A DNA stretch of 64,000 nt from Chaenocephalus aceratus. Lineage: Eukaryota > Chordata > Actinopteri > Perciformes > Channichthyidae. How positions within the stretch are numbered: position 1 is the stretch's first letter; every line of letters begins with the position of its first letter. Positions 47,870-57,032 of this stretch are shown here, one piece after another. The notes beneath the pieces are model-generated. The model saw nothing but the letters and a program-made list of their open reading frames with translations, was not told where the DNA came from and ran no database searches. The stretch is taken from assembly GCA_023974075.1 (NCBI GenBank), contig CM043798.1:19251441-19315440 (forward strand), written 5' to 3'. Position numbers and translations under genes: made by a program.

Positions 47870-47974
47870 TTAAATGTGTTGTTTTAGGAACATCCATTGC
47901 AAATACATGGAATTCAATACACATTGAATAGCATATCATGCAGTTTGTCTGTGCCTTTTCCTCCGTGTTGTCCT

Positions 47975-48087
47975 GGTTTGCTGTACTGCCTCCTAGTCGC
48001 CACCATGGTTTTGCTGTACTGCCTCCTATTCGCCACCATGGTTTGCTGTACTGCCTCCTATTCGCCACCATGGTTTGCTGTACTGCC
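47975..48087 (+). repeat. Triplicated start-codon segment of the THAP gene
   Basis: A unit of 32-33 bp that includes CGCCACCATGG and TTTGCTGTACTGCCTCCTA occurs three times, with ATGs at 48005, 48038 and 48070. Each ATG has an excellent Kozak context (GCCACCATGG). The last ATG leads into the THAP domain. The 48038 ATG is out of frame with it (32 bp spacing), and the 48005 ATG is also out of frame (65 bp). Confidence 0.85.
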
Positions 48088-48219
48088 TGGGGATGCTCAA
48101 ATCGCTCCGAGAAAGGAGTACGAATGTACGGCTTCCCCACTGACACAGAGCGGAGGAAAAAATGGCTGGCTCAAGTCAGCAGGAGCAATTTCACGACCAA
48201 CAGCAACAAAATATGTGAG
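48070..48219 (+). CDS. THAP domain protein, first coding exon
   Basis: THAP domains are about 90-residue C2CH zinc fingers that bind DNA; they occur in host regulators and in P-element-type transposases. From the ATG at 48070 the frame reads MVCCTAWGCSNRSEKGVRMY, then GFPTDTERRKKWLAQVSR and SNFTTNSNKICE. The first two cysteines (C-x4-C), the FPxD-x-ERRKKWL core and the third cysteine are present. The exon ends in TGTGAG before GTAATT at 48220, phase 0. The histidine and the rest lie in the next exon. Upstream ATGs in the tandem repeat may interfere with translation. Confidence 0.82.
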
Positions 48220-48765
48220 GTAATTATATACAAACACTGCATTTGCACTTTTTCACAAAACGAAAACCACACCATTGGGAAAGCTTAATGTTTTGTTTAA
48301 TACAAAAAAACAGGGAAAGGCTTGAAAAACAGAGTTGAGACTCAGGGTGCAGGGTGAGGGTCTCAGTGCAGGTATTCAGGCTCCATTGAATCCCCCTCTG
48401 GTTCTTGTGCTGAAAGAGGGAGTAACAGACAGGAGAAAGGGTTATACACACCTATATAGCACACCTGTTGGATGGGAAATTGCCTTGGGGAGATAAGGTG
48501 TGGTCTTTGTTCCCAACTGAAGTTATGGAACTTTATTATTTGTGAGTTTAACAAAGTATGACAAATGGCATCAGTAACAGATGTGATATGAATTTCTATA
48601 AAGTTGTCTCACATTCTTGGTCATATTTGATATACAGTATGTAATGAGTATAACATGTCCAGTAAGTATAAAGTCTTTCCTAATACTGTGTATTCAACCA
48701 CTATGGAATGTGGACAGACAAACTGAGTTGTTCTTTGTGTGAAGTAACCTCAAGTCACTCCGCAG

Positions 48766-48969
48766 GCACATTTTGATGCAGACCAGTTTGTCAAGACAAA
48801 AAAGGGCAAGACTAGGCTGAGAGCAGAGGCTATACCCACCATCTTCGTGCATCACCCTATGGTCAAAAAGAGAAGGGCCCCTGCACCACGATTCACCCCG
48901 GGACCTGTATCTACAAAGCCCATAGCTCATGATCACAGCTGTAGGAGCCAATTAACTGTGGGTATAAAG
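48766..48969 (+). CDS. THAP domain protein, second coding exon (partial gene)
   Basis: Following an ACTCCGCAG acceptor the frame continues in phase 0 as AHFDADQFVKTKKGKTRLRA, then EAIPTIFVHHPMVKKRRAPA. It supplies the zinc-binding histidine (AHF) and the AVPTIF-type signature that closes every THAP domain. Joined to the first exon the domain is complete and uninterrupted. A good donor (AAAG/GTAGGA) follows 48969; without it the frame runs to a TGA at about 49027. Further exons were not found, and the Ty3/gypsy element begins 285 bases downstream, perhaps within the next intron. Whether this is a host THAP gene or a transposon-derived one cannot be told. Confidence 0.8.
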
Positions 48970-49253
48970 GTAGGAACCTATGTGTGTTGGGGAAAGGTTC
49001 CGCTGGAAGGCCCATACAGTTTTTGAACACAAACACAAGGAGCACACACGGAGAACACACATGGAGAACACACACACCAAACACGGGACTACAAGCAAAG
49101 CAAAGGTATTGTGTAAACGATAATATTGTGTGGTGAATATGGAAAGAAGCAAGTAAATGGAAACCAGTAAAATGGAAATAAATGGACTGTTTCAAACTGG
49201 AAACTTTGTTTCTGACCTTTATTCGGCAGCAAACTTGTGTGCGTCAATTAAAC

Positions 49254-49684
49254 TGTCACAAACGAGCTGAGGACCAAAATGCAGAACACGGGAAACCAGG
49301 GATAGTCGGTAATCAGCTTTATTGAAGGCAATAGGCTGGTAGGAGACAAAACGGCAGATAGTAGGCAAAGGGCTGGTCGGGGACAGGCGAGGGTTCCAGG
49401 AGAAAGCAGGACGGGAGTCGCAGGTACAGAACGGGTCAGGGAGCAGGCGAGGCAGGCTGGTCAGGGACAGGCAGGGTCGAAACCGGGAGAGCAATCTGGA
49501 AGGTAATGCGGGAAAGACTGGCATGCTGCAAAGTACGATCTGGCACTGAGGTGAAGGTGAAGTGGGCCTAAATACTAATGGAGCTGATGGGTGCAACAGA
49601 GTGAGAGAGCGACAGGGTGTGACTACCAGGTGACTAAGGAAAGTTAATGCAGAAAATAGGTGAGTGAGAAAGCAAACTGTGACA
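49254..49684 (-). repeat. 3' LTR of the Ty3/gypsy element
   Basis: 431 bp, with TG...CA ends. It matches 54331-54761 throughout by eye. On the element's strand it lies downstream of pol and next to the polypurine tract. Confidence 0.95.
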
Positions 49685-49826
49685 GAACCCCCCCCTTAAT
49701 GGACGGCTCCTGACGTCTAAGAAAATTTCTTGGAGAAAAAAAAAAATATATCTATATATATATATCTAAGAAGAATAGACAAAAACCCTACAGACACAGG
49801 GTGGAAGGTGGAGGTATGGGGAAAGG

Positions 49827-52800
49827 CTAATACTCATCTGAGAATGCTCTCTCGGTTTCTCCCTCCTGGAAATCCTCGTCCCCCTCGACTGATGACGCTT
49901 CCCCCTCCCCCTCGACGAAGCCTCTGGTCCGTAGTGGACGAGTGCCCCCTGGCTTAACGCCTGGTTGAGCGTGGGTCCTAGAAGGCTGCTCCGGGTAACG
50001 CAGGTGGAAGTCTCGGATGAGTTGAGGGTTGAGGATATGACGAGCAGGAATCCACTGCCTCTCCTCGGGACCATAGCCCTCCCAGTCCACCAAATATTGC
50101 ACCCCTCTTCCTCTGCGACGGGAACGGAGTAGACGACGAAGGGTGTAGGTAGGGCCCCCATCGATCATCCTAGGGGGTGGTGGTGGAGGGGCGGCGGGAA
50201 TCATAGGACTCTCCCGGACAGGTTTAATCCTGGAAACGTGGAAGGTGGGATGGATCTTCATGTTCCGGGGCAAACTCAGTCGAACTGCTGCGGGGTTAAT
50301 GACCTTGACAATCTCGAAGGGTCCAATAAACCTGGGCGCTAACTTCTTAGACTCCACCCGAAGGGGAATGTTCTGAGTGGAAAGCCACACACTCTGGCCT
50401 ACCTGGTACACAGGTGCCTTGGTGCGTCGGCGGTTCGCTGATGTGGCGTACCGGTTAGCAGACTGAAGCAGAGTTGTTCGAGCCTGCCTCCAAGTCCTCC
50501 GACAACGTCTGATGAAAGCCTGGACAGACGGACAGGTAACCTCCTTCTCCAATGCAGAGAACAATGGGGGTTGAAAACCGTATGCACACTGAAAAGGGGA
50601 AAGACCAGTAGCGGAACTGATGAGGGTGTTGTGGGCATACTCCACCCACAGGAGTTGTTTTGACCAGGTTGTGGGATGATCGGAAGCCATGCAGCGGAGA
50701 GTGGTCTCCATCTCCTGATTCTTCCGTTCGGTCTGGCCATTGGCCTGTGGGTGGAACCCGGAGGTGAGACTGACCGTCGCCCCGATCAGTTCACAAAACT
50801 CCCTCCAAAACACAGAGGTGAACTGGGGCCCCCGGTCGGAAACCACATCAGTCGCCAGTCCGTGAATGCGAAAAACGTGGATAAGAATCAGTTCTGCCGT
50901 CTCCTTAGCTGACGGGATCTTAGGCAGGGGTACGAAATGAGCCATCTTACTAAACCGATCTACCACCGTCAAGATGGCAGTATGTCCGTGGGACGGTGGT
51001 AGACCAGTCACAAAGTCCAATGAAATATGTGACCAAGGGCGACGTGGGACCGGTAATGGATGAAGGAGTCCCGCTGGCGCTTGGTGAGATGGTTTGTGCC
51101 GATTGCACACAGGACAGGCGTTCACAAACTCCCGAGTGTCAGCCTCCAGCGTAGCCCACCAGAACCGTTCTAGAACCCTCCCCTTGGTACGTTGAATTCC
51201 AGGGTGGCAGGAAAGTCTGGATCTGTGAGCCCACTGAAGCACCTCAGCCCTCAAAACCTGAGGCACAAACAAACGGTTGAGAGGACAAGAACTCGGACCG
51301 GGTTGGTCCACCAAAGCGGTCTTAACCCTCTCCTCAATCTCCCAAGTGAGGACGCCGATCACCCGAGGAGCAGGGAGAATAGTGTCCGGAATACCCCAGT
51401 TGTCTCCCCCCCTCTCGAACTGCCGGGACAAAGCGTCGGCCTTAACGTTGCGGGAGCCCGGGTGGTAGGAGAGGAAAAAATTAAACCGGGTAAAAAATAA
51501 CGACCACCTGGCTTGTCGGGAATTCAGTCTTTGGGCCGACCTGATGTATTCCAGGTTCTTATGGTCGGTCCAAACCTGAAATGGTTGTTCTGTCCCCTCA
51601 AGCCAGTGTCGCCACTCCTCCAACGCCAACTTGACTGCTAGAAGCTCCCGATTCCCCACGTCATAGTTCCTCTCCGCCGGACTCAATCTCCTCGAAAAGA
51701 AAGCACAGGGATGGAGCTTCTGGTTCTCACCAGAACGTTGCGACAGGATGGCCCCCACCCCAACGTCAGAAGCATCCACCTCCACCACCAACTGACCAGC
51801 AGGATCTGGTACCTGCAGGATAGGAGCCGATGTAAACCGGCCCTTGAGGTCCTGAAAAGCCTCCTCGGCTGCAGGGGACCATCGGAACGTCACCTTGGAC
51901 GAGGTCAGGGCGGTGAGCGGGGCGGCCACGGTGCTGTAGCCACGGATGAACCGTCTGTAAAAGTTGGCGAATCCCAGGAAACGCTGCAGCTCCTTCCGGG
52001 AATCAGGGACCCGCCACGAAGTAACCGCTGAAACCTTAGAAGGATCCATCTCCACACTTCCTTGACCCACGATGTAGCCGAGAAAGGCGACCGAGGAAGT
52101 GTGAAACTCGCACTTCTCCGTCTTGACAAACAGCGAGTTCTCCAGAAGTCTCTGGAGGACCGTCTGGACATGATGGACGTGTTCCTTGAGGTTCCTTGAA
52201 AAGATCAAAATGTCATCCAGATAAACAAAAACATAACGATCCAACATGTCCCGGAGTACGTCGTTCACCAATGCTTGGAAAACTGCAGGGGCATTGGTAA
52301 GTCCAAATGGCATCACCAGGTACTCGTAATGTCCTGAAGAGGTGTTGAAGGCGGTCTTCCATTCGTCCCCCTCACGGATTCGTACCAGGTGATACGCGTT
52401 TCGTAGATCCAGCTTCGTGAAGATTGTAGCCCCCTGTAGTAACTCGAATGCTGACGAGATGAGTGGCAAGGGATAACGATTCTTCACCGTGACGTCGTTC
52501 AGACCCCGATAGTCAATGCAGGGTCTCAGGGTCTTGTCCTTCTTCGCCACAAAAAAAAAACCTGCTCCTGCGGGTGATGTGGAAGGACGAATAATTCCTG
52601 CAGCCAGAGAGTCATTGATGTAAGTCTCCATGGACTTCCTCTCTGGTGCTGAAAGTGAGTACAACCGGGCCTTGGGTGGAACTGCTCCTGGATGTAGCTC
52701 AATGGCGCAGTCATAGGGCCGATGAGGTGGGAGAGATGTCGCCTTAGCCTTGCTAAAAACCTCCTTAAAGTCCAAATATTCTGCCGGAACCCCTGTGACA

Positions 52801-53345
52801 TCCGGAACCAGGTTCATATCCACAGATAGTTGAGGTGCGGAAGCCTGCTTGAGGCAAACCTGATGACAGGAGGAACTCCAACCTAAGATCGACCCAGTTG
52901 CCCAGTCAATGTTTGGGTTGTGGCGGCGGAGCCACGGATAGCCCAAAATCAGAGGGATTTGAGGGGACCGTAGCACATGAAACTGGATTGTCTCATGGTG
53001 GTTCCCCGACATGAGCATATGTACCGGCGTAGTCTGGTGTGTCACCGTTCCCAGTAGGTGACCATCCAAAGCATTAGCCGGTACCGGCTGGAGCAACCGA
53101 ACCTGTTGGATGCCCAGCTGTAGTGCGAGCTCCTCGTCAATGATGCTAACATCTGATCCGGAGTCGATAAAAACAGCCAGAGCCTGAGATTTGCCTGTCA
53201 GGAGGAGTTGAGCATGGCACAAGGGTCTTAGATTGGGGATCAGCTCAGAGGTTTGGCCCACCAGTATACTCCCCATTACTGATGAGCTCTGCCTTTTACC
53301 GGACAACGGGAAACCATATGTCCAGCCTGACCACAGTAAAGGCAA
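49827..53345 (-). CDS. pol: Ty3/gypsy Pol polyprotein with chromodomain
   Basis: This intact frame of 1172 codons holds, in order: aspartic protease ([13 protein letters not shown], near residue 60); reverse transcriptase (about 200-430, with [24 protein letters not shown] and catalytic [13 protein letters not shown]); RNase H ([17 protein letters not shown], near 530); integrase with the HHCC finger ([23 protein letters not shown]) and DDE core ([36 protein letters not shown]); and a C-terminal chromodomain ([18 protein letters not shown]). The chromodomain makes it a chromovirus, a group that targets marked chromatin. The frame overlaps Gag by 70 bases in the -1 frame, so it is probably made as a Gag-Pol fusion by -1 frameshifting; the listed methionine need not be the true start. 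Confidence 0.95.
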   Translation of the reverse strand: MPLLWSGWTYGFPLSGKRQSSSVMGSILVGQTSELIPNLRPLCHAQLLLTGKSQALAVFIDSGSDVSIIDEELALQLGIQQVRLLQPVPANALDGHLLGTVTHQTTPVHMLMSGNHHETIQFHVLRSPQIPLILGYPWLRRHNPNIDWATGSILGWSSSCHQVCLKQASAPQLSVDMNLVPDVTGVPAEYLDFKEVFSKAKATSLPPHRPYDCAIELHPGAVPPKARLYSLSAPERKSMETYINDSLAAGIIRPSTSPAGAGFFFVAKKDKTLRPCIDYRGLNDVTVKNRYPLPLISSAFELLQGATIFTKLDLRNAYHLVRIREGDEWKTAFNTSSGHYEYLVMPFGLTNAPAVFQALVNDVLRDMLDRYVFVYLDDILIFSRNLKEHVHHVQTVLQRLLENSLFVKTEKCEFHTSSVAFLGYIVGQGSVEMDPSKVSAVTSWRVPDSRKELQRFLGFANFYRRFIRGYSTVAAPLTALTSSKVTFRWSPAAEEAFQDLKGRFTSAPILQVPDPAGQLVVEVDASDVGVGAILSQRSGENQKLHPCAFFSRRLSPAERNYDVGNRELLAVKLALEEWRHWLEGTEQPFQVWTDHKNLEYIRSAQRLNSRQARWSLFFTRFNFFLSYHPGSRNVKADALSRQFERGGDNWGIPDTILPAPRVIGVLTWEIEERVKTALVDQPGPSSCPLNRLFVPQVLRAEVLQWAHRSRLSCHPGIQRTKGRVLERFWWATLEADTREFVNACPVCNRHKPSHQAPAGLLHPLPVPRRPWSHISLDFVTGLPPSHGHTAILTVVDRFSKMAHFVPLPKIPSAKETAELILIHVFRIHGLATDVVSDRGPQFTSVFWREFCELIGATVSLTSGFHPQANGQTERKNQEMETTLRCMASDHPTTWSKQLLWVEYAHNTLISSATGLSPFQCAYGFQPPLFSALEKEVTCPSVQAFIRRCRRTWRQARTTLLQSANRYATSANRRRTKAPVYQVGQSVWLSTQNIPLRVESKKLAPRFIGPFEIVKVINPAAVRLSLPRNMKIHPTFHVSRIKPVRESPMIPAAPPPPPPRMIDGGPTYTLRRLLRSRRRGRGVQYLVDWEGYGPEERQWIPARHILNPQLIRDFHLRYPEQPSRTHAQPGVKPGGTRPLRTRGFVEGEGEASSVEGDEDFQEGETERAFSDEY

Positions 53346-54313
53346 AGATTACCTCTTCGACGTAACTCCCTCTCCTCAGAGGTAAGACTGGTACGACCCA
53401 CTTGCATGGGCTCAACCTCCCCGTACCGTGAGTCAGAGTAGGAATGGGAATTCTCCGCCAAAACCGGAAGTCGAAATCTCCCAGAAACCGGAAGTTGTTG
53501 TCGCGAGCAGCGGCCCGCCGCTCGCGTCTGTTGCTCTCCTCTCCGGGTCTGGATTCGTCTGTCAATCCGAGAGGTGAGCTCAATCAACCCATCCAAGGAA
53601 GCAGGGAGATCATAGGAAACCAGCTCATCTCTCATATAATCCGCTAATCCTCTCAGAAATGCGTCACACTGCGCCGGCTCGTTCCAGCTGCTGTGGCGGC
53701 TGCTGGTGCGGAAGTCAATAGCGTAATCCACCACCGTGCCGGAACCCTGGCTCAAACTCAGCAGCCCCCCGGCAGTGTCGGGACCCAGACGAACGGAACC
53801 GAACACCTTCCGCATCTCCGCGGAAAATGCAACAAAAGAGGCGCAGGCTGACGTCTGCTGCTCCCACTCTGCAGTTCCCCATAACCGGGCTCTTCCCGTC
53901 AGATGATTAATGGTGAAAGCTACCCGAGCCGCCTCGGAGGCGAAGGTGTGTGGCTGCAGTGAAAACAATATGGAACAGTTTGTGAGAAAAGGACTGCATC
54001 CCTCCGGCTCACCAGCGTAGCGTTCCGGCGTTCCCACACGAGGCTCCGGAGCGTATCCCGTCGGGCCAAGGGCTGGAGCGAGCATCGGAGCTGCGGGCGG
54101 AGGGGCGGTAGCAGCCATGGTAGCAGTTAGCCGTTGTACCGTGGCGACCATCTGTTGCATCTGGGAGGTAAGGTAATCCAGCATTTGTCCCTGGGTTGAG
54201 GTTGCCTGGTGGGTCTCGGTAGCTAAGGTAGCTATCGTGACCTCCTGTCTTTGGATGGCATCCTCAACCCTTTCAAAGCGGTCTCTAGGAGACCCGGTGT
54301 TTGCTTGGTCCAT
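53276..54313 (-). CDS. gag: Ty3/gypsy Gag protein
   Basis: Gag forms the virus-like particle and packages the RNA. The ATG at 54313 lies 18 bases inside the 5' LTR end and begins [20 protein letters not shown]. The frame is open upstream through the LTR, but that part would precede the expected start of translation. The middle ([20 protein letters not shown]) looks like the capsid region of this family. The C-terminus has one CCHC zinc knuckle ([14 protein letters not shown]) that binds nucleic acid. Length is 345 residues, normal for fish chromoviruses. It ends at a TAA at 53276, overlapping Pol by 70 bases. Confidence 0.9.
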   Translation of the reverse strand: MDQANTGSPRDRFERVEDAIQRQEVTIATLATETHQATSTQGQMLDYLTSQMQQMVATVQRLTATMAATAPPPAAPMLAPALGPTGYAPEPRVGTPERYAGEPEGCSPFLTNCSILFSLQPHTFASEAARVAFTINHLTGRARLWGTAEWEQQTSACASFVAFSAEMRKVFGSVRLGPDTAGGLLSLSQGSGTVVDYAIDFRTSSRHSSWNEPAQCDAFLRGLADYMRDELVSYDLPASLDGLIELTSRIDRRIQTRRGEQQTRAAGRCSRQQLPVSGRFRLPVLAENSHSYSDSRYGEVEPMQVGRTSLTSEERELRRRGNLCLYCGQAGHMVSRCPVKGRAHQ

Positions 54314-54330
54314 TTCTGGCCAGATCGTTC

Positions 54331-54761
54331 TGTCACAAACGAGCTGAGGACCAAAATGCAGAACACGGGAAACCAGGGATAGTCGGTAATCAGCTTTATT
54401 GAAGGCAATAGGCTGGTAGGAGACAAAACGGCAGATAGTAGGCAAAGGGCTGGTCGGGGACAGGCGAGGGTTCCAGGAGAAAGCAGGACGGGAGTCGCAG
54501 GTACAGAACGGGTCAGGGAGCAGGCGAGGCAGGCTGGTCAGGGACAGGCAGGGTCGAAACCGGGAGAGCAATCTGGAAGGTAATGCGGGAAAGACTGGCA
54601 TGCTGCAAAGTACGATCTGGCACTGAGGTGAAGGTGAAGTGGGCCTAAATACTAATGGAGCTGATGGGTGCAACAGAGTGAGAGAGCGACAGGGTGTGAC
54701 TACCAGGTGACTAAGGAAAGTTAATGCAGAAAATAGGTGAGTGAGAAAGCAAACTGTGACA
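54331..54761 (-). promoter_or_regulatory. 5' LTR of the Ty3/gypsy element
   Basis: It is the same 431 bp sequence as the 3' LTR, placed upstream of gag on the element's strand, so it should hold the promoter and transcription start. I could not pick out a definite TATA box. The primer-binding site would follow immediately inside; the bases there (GAACGATCTGGCC) do not start with the usual TGG. Confidence 0.85.
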
Positions 54762-54766
54762 TAAAC

Positions 54767-56300
54767 CCACCAAGCGGATCCTCAGAGGCTTAAAGCGTTG
54801 GCTTAGCCTCTACAACAGCTATAGTGTGAAAGGTGACACGGGTATAATAAGTATGAACTCTTAGTAACAAAAGTAATATTTCTTATTTTTAAGTGGTATA
54901 ATATTTAAAATTTTCGAAAATGTACAGTGCCATGTCTTCTACTTACATTAGTCTCAAAGATTGAGGGAAGAAGGGAAGGGATCACTGCCCTCCACCTGCC
55001 AGCACCCAGCCAGAGGAGCGCAAACAACAGAAACAAGCAAGGTGTCCCGTCATGTACCTGGAAGTTTGGGTTGGCAAAATGGAGTAAGAGAGGGACTTGG
55101 AAAAACCTTGGTGGCTCTCTACTCATGTTGTTACAGTTGTCTTGGTTATAGCTCTCAAGTTTTGTTTTTTTGCCATTTCCACATCATTAGAAAATATGAA
55201 ATAAAAAATTGAAGTGAAATCAACCTCTTCTCTGGAGAACAAACTTTGATTTCTCTGTCTTGTGAGTTTACAGTCTTGCAGTTTTGCTCCTCCACCTGTA
55301 ACATCACTGCCCCTCCACCTGCCATACAGTAGGTTACTAACTAGATTACTTATATAATACAGTGATAGAATACATGTTTAGTATGCTTACTTATATAAAA
55401 CAGTAGTATTAAACTTACCTTGTGTTTTGACTCTCACTTAAGTGCCTCTCCCTTTGCCATCAATCCAAAATCAGCTGAGCTGCAACATTATACAGACGGG
55501 TAATAATCAACATAATCACAAGGACACAATATGGCTCTGCTAAAAACACTCACTCTTACACGCACCAAAGTTATATTTATCTAAAATTAAATCCCTCCAC
55601 CCCCGCATAAAATCCCGTTTAGAAGCCCCTCTTCTCTAATTCAACAACGTTGGACAAAATGACATTAAGAGAACGGAATTTACAATTAAAAGGCTGTTCA
55701 ACGTGTTTTGCTAACTTGATCCGGTATCCTAGCTTGATCTGTTATCTGTAAACGTTCCCTAAATCTACTAATTTAAGGATAATCCACTGACATCCTTTAA
55801 TAAACATGTTAATTTGAATCAGATGTACTGATAATATCCGCAATATAAATCTTTAAACTTCTTCTTACCTTTAAAAGTCCGTCACGAACGGTCTATTATG
55901 CTGCAACTCTACAGCTCTGCTAGCGTTGGCGCTAACTTCCGGGGAACGATTGAGAGGCTCCACGATCCGCCATTGCTGTAAAAAAGTGGTCCATTGGAGT
56001 GAACGGAGATGACGTAACTCTCAGTCTATGTGATAGTACACTGTAGAGACAATCACGAGTATTGTTAGTGCACAGCTATATTGCCCAACGTTTGTTTCCC
56101 ACATGTCCTTACACGCAGGGCTGCCCCTGGCCACGCAAAGTTATGTGATGAGGCCCTCTGTGTTTCCGGGGGGGTGGGGGCTTTCACTGTGTAATGTGTT
56201 ACACGCTATAACACATTACACAGTAAAAGCATACTTTCACTGAATAATCAACCTTTCTGATAACACGTGTTGGTGAATTTTGTATCACTGTGACTGTTAG
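54767..56300. other. Intergenic or intronic DNA with no gene seen
   Basis: A frame at 54927-55151 shows no recognisable product. A stretch at 55900-56030 (TGCTAGCGTTGGCGCTAACT) has the look of an old transposon end. The perfect hairpin at 56186-56224 is listed separately. The first exon of the slc22 gene was looked for here and not found. Confidence 0.4.
56186..56224. repeat. Perfect 16 bp inverted repeat
   Basis: ACTGTGTAATGTGTTA at 56186-56201 and its exact reverse complement at 56209-56224 are separated by seven bases. It lies 76 bases before the slc22 exon, inside the presumed intron. Confidence 0.9.
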
Positions 56301-56481
56301 GTGGTGAATGGGAAACAGGAGCAGAGCAGGTGCAGCAGGTACAGGCTGGATGTTGTCAGAAACCTCTCTGCTCAGGGCTTCATTCCTGGCAGGGACGTCA
56401 ACCTCACCGAACTGGAACAGGAGGGCTGTGTGGACGGGTGGAGCTACAGCAAAGACATCTACCAGTCTAACGTAGTCTCTG

Positions 56482-56483
<2 letters not shown>
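56301..56483 (+). CDS. SLC22A4/A5-type organic cation/carnitine transporter, one exon (partial gene)
   Basis: The frame reads VVNGKQEQSRCSRYRLDVVR, then NLSAQGFIPGRDVNLTELEQ, EGCVDGWSYSKDIYQSNVVS and E. This is the large extracellular loop after membrane helix 1 in OCTN transporters (SLC22A4/SLC22A5), which move ergothioneine, carnitine and organic cations. The PGRDV, LEQExCxDGW and YxSxVV(T/S)E elements are characteristic, and the loop normally ends exactly at this E where the first coding exon ends in mammals. Here the codon before 56301 is TAG, so the upstream part must be on another exon (acceptor CTGTTAG) or the gene is damaged. The donor GT is the first unit of a GT microsatellite. Location near pdlim4 supports the call. 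Confidence 0.82.

Positions 56484-56524
<41 letters not shown>
56484..56524 (+). repeat. GT dinucleotide microsatellite at a splice donor
   Basis: About 20 GT units start exactly at the end of the slc22 exon, so the first GT is the presumed splice donor. The donor context GAG/GTGTGT lacks the usual A at +3/+4. Confidence 0.9.
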
Positions 56525-56525
<1 letters not shown>

Positions 56526-57023
56526 ATGCCAAACCTTTTACCCGACCTTCGCAGTCAGTTTGTTTTATGTCTTGCATTTTTTATACCATTGTTGATACTA
56601 TACGTGCTTCAGTGCAAGCTTTTTTCATTTTCTCTTAATGTGTACTAAATCAGCTAAGTACTTTCTAAATGTTATATTCATATCATTTGGATTTGTCTAA
56701 AACCTCTGTGCCTTAGCACAGCTGACACAGCGGAGTGAACACAGCTGTTGTCAGTCAGTAGACATGTTAATGCTTGCTTATTATTGTACCTATACTAATA
56801 ATCCCTCCACAGAACAATGTAAGCATAGAATGTTAACAAGCTTAATGTTTTAACAGTTTTCTTCTATTGTTGACTTTAATACAATATTGTTTGCCTAACT
56901 TGGACGAGGTACTGTGTATTAAATGTATTGTGAATTTACACAAACATCTCAAATTCAATGTGCTAGATAGGGATCTACTCTCTTCCCGAGACGTGCCCTT
57001 TGACTGCTGTGCAAATTGTCTTG
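56525..57023. other. Non-coding, presumed slc22 intron
   Basis: No exon seen. The next expected slc22 exon (starting with a WNLVC-like peptide) was not found here or elsewhere to the right edge. Confidence 0.4.
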
Positions 57024-57032
57024 TTCTCATTC

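Larger units (their letters stand above)
49254..54761 (-). mobile_element. Complete Ty3/gypsy chromovirus-type LTR retrotransposon
   Basis: Two 431 bp LTRs (49254-49684 and 54331-54761) bound an internal region with Gag and Pol on the minus strand. Both start TGTCACAAACGAGCTGAGGA and end AAACTGTGACA, and I see no difference between them by eye. The flanks repeat TAAAC (49249-49253 and 54762-54766), the 5 bp target duplication expected of this superfamily. A run of G on the element strand next to the 3' LTR (plus strand 49685-49695) is the polypurine tract. Gag and Pol are both open. The element is therefore young and could be functional. Confidence 0.95.

Noticed and set aside
49730..50161. 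Open frames overlapping the 3' end of pol
   Set aside because: They are shadows of the chromodomain and linker region in other frames.
53276..53345. A specific slippery heptamer for the Gag-Pol frameshift
   Set aside because: Pol is in the -1 frame, but no canonical X-XXY-YYZ heptamer in the zero frame is visible in the overlap; only the frame relation is reported.
53276..54673. 465-codon Gag start within the LTR
   Set aside because: The first 120 codons lie in the 5' LTR and would precede or overlap the transcription start; the methionine at 54313 fits the family better.
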